A DNA stretch of 64,000 bases, taken from positions 1,443,674,163-1,443,738,162 of the forward strand of contig CM066031.1 of NCBI GenBank assembly GCA_033557465.1, given 5' to 3'. Origin of the DNA: Ichthyophis bannanicus. Taxonomy: Eukaryota > Chordata > Amphibia > Gymnophiona > Ichthyophiidae. The notes beneath the pieces are model-generated. The model had not been told where the DNA came from and made no database searches. It worked only from the letters and a program-made list of their open reading frames with translations. Positions 34,661-45,055 of this stretch are shown here, piece after piece (the first letter of the stretch is position 1; every line of letters begins with the position of its first letter). A program made the translations under genes and the position numbers.

Positions 34661-36365
34661 CCTGGGACAGGAGGTCTGGAGCAGATCCCAAGTCCAGGGA
34701 GGGAGCTTGAGAGAGATGAAGAAGTAGAGGGTACCACACTTGGCGTGGCCAGCGTGGAGCTATGAGGATCATAGACCACTTGTCTCTCTGAAGCTTGAAC
34801 AGTGTCTTGGAAATTAGGGGAATGGGTGGAAAGGCATAGAGGAAGTCTTGCCCCCAGTGGAGGAGGAAGGCATCCCTGGCCTGAACTCCCTGACACGGAA
34901 TCCTGGAACAGAACCGGGGAAGTTTGGCATTCCACGGACTTGCAAACAGGTCTATGTCTGGGGTTCCCCAAATTCGAAAGATCCTGGCTATCTGGTCCCC
35001 ATGGAGGGACCATTCGTGTGGAAGCAGAACTCGACTGAGTTTGTCTGCCCAAGAGTTTTGAACCCCTGGAAGATACACTGCCATGAGATGAATCTGATGC
35101 TCTCTGGCGAAGGCCCACAATCTCAAAGCTTTGTTGCAAAGCGACAGAGAGCCAGTCCCGCCCTGCTTGTTCACGAAGAACATGGCTACTTGGTTGTCCG
35201 TATGGATGAGGACTGTCTTGTAGATGAGCAGGGTGTGGAAAACTCTGAGAGCTAGAAGAATTGCTCTGAGCTCTAAGAGGTTGATATGTAGAGATGTCTC
35301 CTGTGGAGACCAGATGCCCTGGGTGGAGAGATCTTGTAGATGAGCTCCCCAACCCTTTGGGGAGGCATCTGTTGTGAGGGTTGCTTGGGGTAGCAACTTT
35401 GAAAGGGGGACCCCAGCAACAGATTTTGAGTGGACTTCCACCACTGGAGGGACCAAAAGAGGCGACTGGAGGTTGCTATTTTGTCTGACAGGCAACCTGA
35501 TGCCTGGGTCCATTGGGTGGACAGAGTCCACTGAGCTGCCCTCATGTGAAGGCGAGCGTGAGGAACCACATGCACGGTGGATGCCATGTGGCCTAACAGT
35601 TGTAACATCTCTCGAGCAGTTAAATGGGATTTTAACTGAATTTGAGAGGCTAACTGCACCAAGCGTAGGCAACGGGCCTGGGGAAGATAGGCCCTTGCAG
35701 TTGTGGTATCTAGCAAGGCCCCTATGAACTCCAATGACTGAGTAGGGGTGAGTTGTGATTTTGGGATGTTTATCACAAGTCCCAGATACTGAAGAACACG
35801 CCTTGTGCAGGCTAGGGCTGTCTGGACCTCTGACTGGGATGGTGCTCGGATGAGCCAGTCGTCCAGATATGGGAATACAAATATTCCTAGAGTGCGTAGA
35901 AATGCAGCTACTACTGCCATGCATTTTGTGAACACTCTTGGAGCAGAGGCCAGACCGAAAGGAAGCACTCTGTATTGGTAGTGCTTTCCCTGATAAAGGA
36001 ACCGAAGGAACCTTCTGTGTGTTGGATGGATGAGGACATGGGTGTACGCATCCTTGAGATCTAGAGAACAAAGCCTATCCTGACTCTGAAGGTATGGAAT
36101 GAGAGCACCGAGATAAATCATCTTGAATTTCTCCTTGCATAGAAACTTTTTCAATTCTCCGAGATCTAATATGGGTCTGTAGCCCCCTGTTTTCTTTGGA
36201 ATAAGAAAATAGGGGGAGTAGAACCCTGAACCCTGTTGAAGAAGGGGTACTTCTTCTATTGCCCTTTGGGCAAGAAGGGTAGCAATCTCCTGACCCAGAA
36301 GGTCGAGGAGAGATGTTGGAGAATTGAACTGTCTCACCATAGTGTGAGGTGGAAGGTTTAAGAGA
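34575..36365 (-). pseudogene. reverse transcriptase and RNase H, DIRS copy A3 (main part)
   Basis: The frame 36340-35273 (355 residues) contains SPYFLIPKKTGG, SLDLKDAYTHVLIHP, LPFGLASAPRVFTKCM and an intact FPYLDDWLI motif, and runs through the RT connection into the start of RNase H. A frameshift near 35430 moves to the frame ending at 34320, which holds TTDASPKGWGAH, LELRAILLALR, HTDNQVAMFFVNKQGGTGS and ADKLSRV. The N-terminus of RT is cut off at 36366 by a LINE and continues at 39030-39301. Confidence 0.9.
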
Positions 36366-38845
36366 TGAGCTGCTTATCGCTGGAGATTTCAATTTGCATC
36401 TTGACTCTCCAGCCTCCTCTAGGGATCACGCCTTCGTCTCTCTTCTAGATGATCTCTCCCTCTTTCAGCATGTCTCCTTCCCTTCTCACGTAGCTGGTCA
36501 CACTCTTGACCTCCTTCTAACCCCTTTCTCTTCCCCCTTACGTTTGTCTGATCTGTCCTCTTTCCCTCTTCCTTGGTCAGATCATTACTGTCTGCTTTTC
36601 TCTTGTTTTCTCCCCGAAAATTCCTCTCACCTGCCCACCCCGGTACCCTCTTCCTCTCAGCGTCTCTCTCGCCACATTACCCCTTCTACTATTCAGCAAT
36701 TTCCCTCTGCACCTCGTCTTTTCCCAGCCGACTTTCCCTCTTGCTCCCCTGACTCCCAAGTTACCCTCTGGTTCTCTACTCTTTCCGATGTGCTCGACAA
36801 TCTGGCCCCCCTTCAGCCCTGTCCCCCAAAGCGTCGCCCCTCACAACCTTGGTATCATTCTGGCCTTAGACTGCTCCGCTCTCAGCTCTGCAGAGCCGAA
36901 CGCCTATGGCGCAAGGCACCTTCTCCAACTACTCTCTCATCATTTAAGGCTCATCACTCCCACTACCGCTCTCAGGTGCACTCAGCCAAAAGAAACTACT
37001 TTTCTACTGCCATCTCAAATGCTCCTAATCAGATCCGACACCTCTATAATACACTTCACTCCATCACCTCCCTTCTTCCCTCTGCCTCTGCCTCCTCCGC
37101 TCACCTTTCTCCCCCTCCTTCACTTCTTGCCACATTCTTTAGCGATAAGATCTCCAATCTTAGATCCTCCCTTCCCTCCTGCCCTTCACCCATCCTCCCT
37201 CCCCCTCCCGTCGTGTCTCCTCCTCTGTCCCCTGGCCATTCCCATACCTGGTCTTCTTTTTCCCTAATAACTTCTGCTGAACTTCACCAACTTATCTCTT
37301 CTTCTAATAAGACCTTCTGCTCCCTCGACCCCATCCCTTCCTCTTGGTTGTTAAATCCATCATTGGCACTTCTCCCCCCTCTCCTCTCTATGCTTAACTC
37401 TAGCCTCTCCTCTGGTATCTTTCCCCACTCCTGGAAGCACGCTCTCATTCGCCCCATTCTTAAGAAGCCCTCCCTTGACCCCATGGTTCCCTCCCACTAT
37501 CGCCCAGTATCCAACCTCCCCTTCATTTCCAAACTTCTAGAAAAATTTGTATTCGCCCAACTCTCTCACCACGATGTCAACTTTCTTCATCCACGGCAAT
37601 CTGGTTTCCATCAGGGTCACAGTGTAGAAACTGTCCTTCTCGCTTTCACCAATGCCCTACACGTTGCTCACGATCGTGGTGATATTTCGGTGGCGGTAGC
37701 CCTTGACCTGTCCACTGCCTTTGACCTTGTTGATCACTCCCTCCTTCTCACCCGTCTCCGAGAGGCGGGTCTTCGCAGCACGGTGCTTCACTGGTTTCAC
37801 TCTTTCCTGTCCTCGCGGTCCTGCTCAGTCCTTTCTTCCTCCCCTTCCATTCCTGCCTCGGACCCCTTTCATCTGATATGTGGTGTCCCCCAGGGCTCTG
37901 TACTTGCACCTCTTCTTTTTAATCTTTTTCTAGCCCCCCTCACTCTTCAGATTCAGCAAACTGGGATCAGCGCCTTTTATTACGCTGATGATATCGTTCT
38001 CCTACACCACACCTCCCCCTCTCACCCTGATCTCTCCCCACTTAATTCCTGTCTTTCCACCATTGCTGATTGGTTGTCACAAAACTGTCTTCACCTTAAC
38101 CTCACAAAGACTATCGCTATTTGGTTTTCCTGCGGCGGCCCCTCCCCTTCCCTAGCCCCATCTTTTTCAGGTTCCCCCATTCCATTGGTCTCTTCTTTCC
38201 GTTACCTTGGCGTTTTCTTTGATTCAAACTTATCTTTTCACGATCACATCTCCCACGTCACTAAGACCTCCTTCTTCTTTTTGTGCCAAATTCGTGCTAT
38301 TCGCCCTTTCCTCACCCCCCCCCCCCCCAGCACTCGCTACACTACTCCTATCTCTGGTCATGTCCCGTGTTGACTTTGCTAGCTCTCTTTTTCTTGGTCT
38401 TCCGAAAACTCAGCTTCACCGACTTCAACGTATCCAGTACACTGCTGCCCGCATTGCTACTCACTCCTCTGCCCGTGATCACGTCTCACCCCTCCTTTCC
38501 CATCTCCATTGGTTGCCTCTACCTTTCCGTTCCCAATATAAATTGCTTACGTTGGTACATCGGGCCTTTCACACTAACACTCCGCAATATCTGGCAGACC
38601 TTATCACTTATCACACCCCCAGGCACACACCTCGCTCATTTCACCTTAACCGTCTCACTCTCCCTTCCCCCTCTCTTGCACACCTTCAGTCCACCTGCTC
38701 CTCAGCTTTCTTCTTTGCAGCTCCCGCCTTTTGGAACTCTCTTCCCCCCTCCCTCCGGCTTGAGCCCCACTATCCCACTTTTAAATGTAATCTGAAAACC
38801 CACCTCTTTTCCCTCGCCTTTGACCTTCCCTCCCCGTTTGTGTAA
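36366..38845 (+). pseudogene. L2 ORF2: endonuclease and reverse transcriptase (one frameshift)
   Basis: About 826 residues over two frames. Endonuclease motifs GDFNLHLD and the GHTLDLLLT and WSDHYCLLF blocks come first. The RT has HYRPVSNLPFISKLLEKFV, the HPRQSGFHQGHSVETVLLAF block, [30 protein letters not shown] and FYYADDIVLLHH. At 38315-38328 a run of 14 C shifts the frame; the rest (to 38845) is open, with YTAARIATHSSARDHVSPLL, HWLPLPFRSQYK, FAAPAFWNSLPPSLR and LKTHLF. This homopolymer shift is the only lesion I can see, and it could be a real slippage mutation or an assembly error. Confidence 0.9.
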
Positions 38846-39029
38846 GCTCTCTCTACTGAGTTTTGTGTTGTGCTCTTTCCTCCTCCCCCTTTCCTATCTC
38901 GAGATTGTAACCTCATTTTCCTTTCTTCTGGCTTATTGTATTTATGATTGTTTTATGATTGTTTTTACATTGTAAACCGCTCTGGTTCCCCTGAAGGGCG
39001 GTATATCAAGTTTAATAAACATAAACATA
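36366..39029 (+). mobile_element. young L2-clade LINE inserted in DIRS A3
   Basis: 5'-truncated within the endonuclease, as the first codons read LLIAGDFNLHLD. It runs to the 3' hairpin ACCGC/GCGGT (38976-38980, 38998-39002) and ends AATAAACATAAACATA. The sequence is pyrimidine-rich and the long open frame suggests a recent insertion. The target is the start of the RT gene; A3 sequence rejoins at AGCTTGTACCC. Confidence 0.9.
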
Positions 39030-39301
39030 AGCTTGTACCCCTCCCTTATGATGGAGAGGGTCCATTGCTCTGCTGTGATTTGTTCCCATCTGGGAGCAAA
39101 ATGAGCTAACCTTCCTGGAATGGTGAGAGGCTCTGGTTCTTCTAGAGCCAGAAAGGCTAAGTTCTCTAGTTGTAAGTCAAAGGCCCTGAGGAGGCTGAGG
39201 CTGTTGGGCCGTAGCAGTCCTTGTAGCCTTAGGCTTGGCTTGTTTAGGTTGTTGCTGACGCTTTGCAGCAAAACGACCTGTAGAAGATGCCTGGAGACCA
39301 T
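39030..39301 (-). pseudogene. N-terminal part of RT gene, DIRS A3
   Basis: The frame 39301-38942 carries LENLAFLALEEPEPLTIPGR, a HFAPRWEQITAEQWTLSI block and REGYKL, matching the A2 RT start (LALNGPEPSTIPGR). It is severed from the remaining RT by the LINE. The first part overlaps the gag C-terminus in another frame. Confidence 0.85.
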
Positions 39302-41039
39302 AACAAGGATAATATTTCCCTTTTTTGGGAAAGAAAGTCTTTTTGAATAACCTTTTTCTAGCAGGAGCAGAAGTAGACTTTAAAAGTCTATCTAAGGCAG
39401 AATTTTCAGTATCCATCTGAGTGGCCTTTGCTTGCCAATCCTTACCAAAAAGGTTTTCACCTGCACAAGGAAGATTTCCTAATCCATCCTGGACTCAGGG
39501 TTCCAAATCAGAAGCTTGTAACCAAGCAAGTCTGCGTGCACCTATAGCAATAGCCGAGGCTCTGCTGGCACACTCAAAAGAGTCAAAGGCTGCACGGTTG
39601 GAGAATTTGGAAACATCCTGGGCATGTTTAAGCCAGGTGAGAAACTCTTCCCTTTTATCTTCTGAGATAAAAGGAGATAAAGTTAGCAGATGATCTGTAA
39701 CTTCCTTTAGAAACATCCCCATATAGAGACTATAGGAGTTGATTCTGGCAGTAAGCATATTGGCCTGGAAAATTCTCCTGCCAAAAGCATCTAAGGTTCT
39801 GCATTCTCTTCCTGGAGGATTAGATGAGTGTCTTTTTGCACTCTTTATCTTTTTCATAGCAGACTCCACCACAATAGAGGGTTGAGGAAGCTGAGTCTTA
39901 TGAAAGCCAGGACAAGGAGGAACACGGTACATGGTGTCCAACCTGCGAGAATGAGGGGAAGTAGTAAGAGGTGTCTCCCATATGCCCAACATGTGATCAT
40001 AAAGGATCTCATGAATTGTTAAAGTAGCTGCCTCTTTAGGAGCCTTAGGATATTGTAAAATATCTAATTTCTTGGCTCTAGGCTCTGGTTCAGGGGCCAC
40101 TGAAATAGAGAGGCCCCTGGCCACTTCCCTAATGAAGTTTTGAAAAGACAAGTCTTCTGGAGGAGACATTCTTCTTTTTGGAGAAGAGGGCTCCTGAGGA
40201 AGGAGTACCGATGCTTCGACAGAAGCCTCTGATTCATCAGAGTCCTCGGAGGAATCGAAGTATCGCCTGTCTAGATGCTCTTGCAGAGCCCGATACGCAT
40301 ACCGGGTGGTATCGACATTGGGAGTGATCGGTACCGATTCGGTACCGATAGGCATCACAGGACAGGGTACTGCTGCAGTCGACACCGAAGCCGATGTCGA
40401 TGCAATCGGTACCGGCACCGGAACCGATATCGGTGCCGGAACCGGTACCGCCAACGGAGTTTGTTGCAGTACCGGAGGCGTCGCAGCTTGTATGAATGCC
40501 ATGATGGCATGCTGCATGGTCAGAATATTCTGATCCATTGACGCAACCAATGTCTGGATGTCAGTACCAGTGGAGACCAACGGTACCCCAGAACATGGCA
40601 ACAGGTGATCGGTCGAGGCCACGCCATCAATGTCAACCTGTGACCCCATAGATGAAGCTTTGGAAGCCGGAGCCTCCCGCCGGGGTAATTTTGCCGGTGC
40701 AGGATCCTCGAGGGCAAGCCTGGAGGCATCTCGATACTTAGAGGGAGATCTACCCTTTGAGGACCGGCTGCACTTATGTTTGGTTACCTGAGATCCATGG
40801 GAAGAAGACGAAGCCCTGGAAGATGTTGATGCCACCGAAGCTGCATCAGAGGGAAACAGGGTACTGAGCTTTGCCGCTCGATTCTGTCGACCTCTTTTAG
40901 ACATCATGGAACAGGACTCACAATCGGTGATGGAGTGGTCAGGACCCAAACATTTTAGACACCAGTCGTGGGCGTCGGTGATAGAAAGAGTACCGCTGCA
41001 CTTCGTGCACTTTTTAAACCCGGAAGCGGGCTTTTCCAT
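39177..41039 (-). pseudogene. DIRS gag-like protein, copy A3 (single nonsense codon)
   Basis: 620 codons from MEKPASGFKKC (41039) to QPPQGL, in one frame except for a TGG to TGA stop at 39495 (after AWLQASDLEP). The zinc-binding module is intact: CTKC, WCLKCLGPDH, then CESC. A basic Ser/Lys segment follows (residues 60-130), then a Pro/Val/Ile-rich region coded by dense GGTACC and CGAT palindromes, an acidic patch (SSEDSDESEASVE), a SFQNFIREVARGL block and the core (VVESAMKKIKSAKRH, LDAFGRRIFQANM). This is the best guide to an intact subfamily A gag. Confidence 0.9.
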
Positions 41040-41181
41040 TAGGAAAAATCTTGTAGGCCCAAGGCCCAAAAGACAAAATTGCACAGAAGTGGAAAAACGG
41101 TAGATTTTTTTTTTTTTTTTAAAGAAGAAAGAAAGAAAGACCGGCGGTACCGGTCCGACGTCGAAGAAGGCAGACGCGCGA

Positions 41182-41215
41182 CCAAAGAAACAAAGATACC
41201 AAAGAAACAAAGATA
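41182..41215. repeat. 17-bp direct tandem repeat at LINE 5' junction
   Basis: CCAAAGAAACAAAGATA occurs at 41182-41198 and again at 41199-41215, just where DIRS A3 5' UTR meets the inserted LINE. A2 has no such duplication. It may be a product of 5' end joining during insertion; no matching copy lies at the 3' side. Confidence 0.7.
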
Positions 41216-42131
41216 TCCGATACCTAAGAGTGACTCTTGATCAAAACCTTGACATGAAGACTCACATATCCAACACAGTAAGAGCAATTTACTTCAAGAT
41301 CCGCTCCCTCAGACATCTTAGCCAACTGATTGATCCAGACGATTTCCGTACTGTTTACCAGGCTCTAATCATTCCCCATTTCGATTACGCAAACTCCATA
41401 CTACAAGGGCTTCCTCAATCTACCTTAAATCCTCTTCAACTCGCCTTGAACAGTGCAGCGAGAGTGCTTTTTGGAGTATCCAAAAGAGACCATGTAACAC
41501 CCCTTCTAAAACAACTACACTGGCTTCCTATTCAAGCGAGAATCACTTTCAAGACACTGCTCCTGGCCTTTAAAGCATACAAAGGTCTCGCCTCCACCTC
41601 ATTATCGGAGATGATACAACCAATCATACCCAACAGACTAAGAAGAACCACGGAACTAAATATGCTAATCGTACCAAAGGAAGTCATAAGATACGACTCT
41701 ACAACATCGAGCAGAGCCTTCAGTCTATGTGCCCCAAAACTTTGGAACACCCTTCCATCACACATTAGGGCCATCTCTGACTTCAGCCAGTTCAGGAAGG
41801 CCCTGAAACATCACCTTTTCCTCAAATACTTCCCAGGGAACAAAGAAACACAGTCACACCCAAATATCAATAACTACATTCCAACCACGTAAACTTTCCT
41901 GTCTCAACAGCACATTACTCTACTTCACCAGATTAACAGTACTCTTTTCAGACACTATGACACTGTTATGTAAATAGTTGTTTTTGTAAATAGTTGCTCC
42001 TGTTTTTCAAGTTGATTTTCCTGTTAACTGTAATGACCAGATAAATGTAACTTGTCTGAGGTTTCTTGTTCCATGTAAACCGCGCTGATAACGAATAGTG
42101 CGGTATATAAAAAATGTTAATAAATAAATAA
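41199..42131 (+). mobile_element. LINE (L2-clade) 3' fragment in DIRS A3 5' UTR
   Basis: The last 220 residues of ORF2 are fully open (41230-41892): a QNLDMKTHISNTVRAIYFKI block, PHFDYANSILQGLPQST, HWLPIQARITFKT, then RAFSLCAPKLWNTLP and KALKHHLF. The 3' UTR has hairpin ACCGCGCT/AGTGCGGT (42079-42086, 42097-42104) and a TAATAAATAAATAA tail. Truncated at 5'. It sits between gag and the terminal repeat of A3. Confidence 0.88.
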
Positions 42132-42169
42132 TAAAGAAAGAAAGAAAAATAAAGAACTTCTTCAGTGGT

Positions 42170-42366
42170 GACAGGAACACGACCTGCTGGCTCCGTGGAA
42201 AAGAAGAACTGGAGAGAAGCGGTTAGGAAAGGCGGGAAGGCAGCGCGCAGGCGCTGTGGGATGCTCCCAAAAGCTTTACTGGACGCTGGGGAGCGTTCCC
42301 GCGCAGGCTCTGTCAGTACCGACGATACCCATATGTGAAGACTCATTCCTGCTTGTTCCTGGAGAT
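42170..42366 (-). repeat. 5' inverted terminal repeat of DIRS A3
   Basis: Inverted match of 33120-33290 (GGGAGCATCCC stem, AAAGCTTT, CATATGTGAAGAC), ending GGAGAT at 42366. Minor deletions against A2, for example near AAAGCTTTACTGG. Confidence 0.88.
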
Positions 42367-43795
42367 TAGAGAGGTCTGTAAGGTTTCAGCACTGTGATAG
42401 GGGCGGAAACCATGTTGATGCTGGTCTAGTGATATATGTTGGTCTATGTGCTCCTGGAGTTGGATTTGAATGGCCTTTTCTATGATTTTTGCTAAGAACG
42501 GTATGCTGGCTATGGGTCTGTAGGAGGCAGGTGAGCTAGCATCAAGGTTGGGCTTTTTTAACAGGGGTCTGATGGAGGCTTGTTTTCATGAAGGAGGGGT
42601 GAAGCCTTGTGAGAGGGATGTTTGTAGTATTCCTGATATGATTGGTAAGAATTGTGCCCTTGTGGCTTTTATCCAGGATATTAGGCAGGGATTGAGTGAG
42701 AAGGTGGTTGTGTTGATGCTGGTGATTATCCCATCGAGCTCATCGAGGGATGCGGTTCTGAAGACAGTTCAGGTGTGCTTGGATATGAGTGCCTCTTTTG
42801 GTGTGGGTAAGGTGAGCATACTGGTGATGCTTGTGCTATGCTTTGTTTGTAGGTAGAAGGCCATGTCTTGAAGATTCAGGATGTTATCTTGGTGTGGCTA
42901 AGTGGGATCTCTTGTGAGAGATTTTACTAGTTTGAAGATTTTCCTGGATTTGTTGATGGCATGAAGTAGAATGTTGTTGTGATATTCCTGCTTGGATTTG
43001 ATGGTGGTGTTGCAGTATGTTCTTAAATTATCCAGGTATAGGATTTGGAGTTGGTGGTTCTTTGATTTCCTCCACTGGTGTTAGAGGGGACAAAGGTTGC
43101 ATTTCTGCACTCTTAGTGCTGCTGAGAACCAAGGTGCATGACGTCACTGCTTCATGAAGGGAGCTCATGGAGGTGCAAGAGCAGTAGTGAAGATGATGGA
43201 GTTCCACTTGTGAATCAGCGTTTCAAGGTCAGTCTCTGCTGGAATGTTTGCAAGGGCTGGCAGGGTTTTTTGAAGGAAGGGTTGTTCATCAAATGTAAGG
43301 AATCTTTTCGCTGTGGGAATTGAGTTTTGTGATGGATAGCTTATGTGCGAGTGGGGTATTGTGAAAGTTATGAGTTATGGTCAGACCAGGGGACTGGAGT
43401 TATTGTGAGTGGGGTGTGTTCTGCTGTGTCAAGAAGGATGTTGGGGAAGATCATCAGGTCGAGAATCCCACCTTTGGAGCGGGCTGGAGTGGAAATGAGT
43501 TGGGTGTAGTGGAGGTTGCTCATTGCTTCAAGGAAGGCGGAGGTTTGGTTGTTGGAGGTCGAGGGAAGGTTCAGGTCTCCAAGGAGGATAAAGTGTTTTT
43601 GGGTGGATGTGTGGGAGCAGATTGCTTTGAGTAGTGAAGCTAGCTCTTCGGCCATGTTGTGAGGGGCTCTGTAAGTTAGGCAGATGGTAAGGTGTTTGCT
43701 TGATATTGTGAGGATGTCAATGCCGTGTGTTGAGATTGTGTCTATGGTGTTAAAGTTAAGAAAATCCTGGAGAAGGACCACCTGTGATTGACAAA
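42367..43795 (-). pseudogene. L2-clade LINE, endonuclease and RT N-terminal half
   Basis: Rejoins the L2 interrupted at 33094. 42367-42600 translates on the minus strand to a YRPIASIPFLAKIIEKAIQ-like block and the HQHGFRP region. 43802-43368 is an open 144-residue endonuclease end: LTYRAPHN, FILLGDLNLPS, GGILDLMI and VPWSDHN, the expected GDxN and SDH catalytic blocks. Between them several stops occur. The 5' end is truncated at about 43795, where a CR1 begins. Confidence 0.85.
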
Positions 43796-44920
43796 TATAC
43801 AAATGGGAATGGAGTAGATATCATACCATTCACAAAAGATGATGTGTTAGAAAAGCTTGCAAAACTGAAAGTGGACAAGTCTATGGGACCAGATGGGATA
43901 CACCCCAGGATACTGAAGGAGCTCATAGAAGTTCTTGCAGGGCCTTTAAAGAATGTTTTTAATAGATCCTTGGAGACAGGAGACGTTCCACAGGACTGGA
44001 GAAGGGCTGACGTGGTACCTCTTCACAAAAGTAGTAGTAGGGAAGAAGTGACCAACTACAGGCCAGTAAGCCTTACCTCGGTGGCAGGAAAAGTAATGGA
44101 GGCGCTCCTGAAACAGCAAATAGTGGACTTCCTTGAAACCAATAGGTTGCATGATCCGAGGCAACATGGTTTTATCAAAGGACGATTTTGCCAAACAAAT
44201 CTGATTGAGTTCTTTGACTGGGTGACCAGAGAACTAGATGAAGGGGATGTGATCTACCTAGATTTCAGCAAAGCATTTGATACTGTTCCTCATAGGAGGC
44301 TTATCAATAAACTCAACAGCTTGGGGATGGGTCCCAAGATGGTGAACTGGATCAGAAATTGGTTGACTGACAGACGACAGAAGGTGACGATAAACGGAAC
44401 TCACTCCGATGAAAGGAAGGTGATTAGCGGTGTGCCCCAGGGTATGGTCTTGGGACTGTACTGTTCAATATATTCGTGAGTGATATTGCTGAAGGGCTGA
44501 ATGGAAAAGTCTGTCTTTTTGCAGATGACACCAAAATTTGCAACAGAGTGGACTCCCCTGAGGGAGTGGGGAACATGAGGAAAGATCTATAAAAGCTGGA
44601 AGAATGGTCTAATGCTTGGCAGTTAAGATTAAATGTGAAGAAGTGCAGTGTCATGCACTTGGGAAGCAGAAATCCAAGGGAATTGTATGCGATAGGGGTG
44701 AGAGATTGGTGTGGACCAGACCAGAAGGACCTCGGTGTGATTGTTTCTGACGATCTCAAGGTGGCGAAACAGTGTGACAAGGCGGTGGCAAAAGCCAGAA
44801 GGATGCTTGGTTGCATACAGAGAGGAATTACCAGCAGAAAGGAAGAGGTACTAATGCCACTGTACAAGTCGCTGGTGAGGCCTCACTTAGAATATTGTGT
44901 TTAGTTTTGGAGACCGTATC
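43796..44920 (+). pseudogene. CR1 LINE reverse transcriptase (plus strand)
   Basis: 43784-44479 is open for 231 residues: KVDKSMGPDGIHPRILKEL, VPQDWRRADVVPLHK, NYRPVSLTSVAGKVME, QHGFIKGRFCQTNL, IYLDFSKAFDTVPH and SGVPQGMVLG. A 1-base change near 44455 shifts the frame. CLFADDTKICN (the catalytic motif) follows at 44510-44545, a stop at 44590, then an open stretch with KKCSVMHLGSRNP, KDLGVIVSDDLK, ARRMLGCIQRG and RPHLEYCV, ending in a stop at 44902. The C-terminus and 3' UTR are missing; another repeat starts near 44920. Confidence 0.92.
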
Positions 44921-45055
44921 TCGTATCTTGTTCATATGTTCATGGATGTAGTACGCCTGAATTCCCCTGATGAAGAGGATTTGAAACACGGCCTGTGTCG
45001 GGCGTTTGGGCAAATTGTGTGAAATAAAGATCTCCTTCTTTAATACCATGAACTA
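44920..45055 (+). repeat. short repeat with hammerhead-like core
   Basis: CTGATGA (44967-44973), nine bases, GAAA (44983-44986), then CACGGCCTGTGTCGGGC and an AATAAAG near the end. The insert at 16763-17046 has the same order on the minus strand. The first two motifs match the conserved core of hammerhead ribozymes, known from Penelope-like elements, but the segment between them pairs poorly. Boundaries are approximate. Confidence 0.45.

Larger units (their letters stand above)
33095..42366 (-). mobile_element. DIRS retrotransposon copy A3 carrying two LINE insertions
   Basis: Both termini are present: left arms 33095-33152 and 33368-33425 (57/58 inverted), ICR half 33426-33465, right end 42366. 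Without the inserted LINEs (36366-39029 and 41199-42131) it would be about 5.7 kb, like A2. Gag has one nonsense codon; pol and recombinase have a few frameshifts. It lies inside an L2 whose sequence continues on both sides without a long target-site duplication. Confidence 0.92.
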
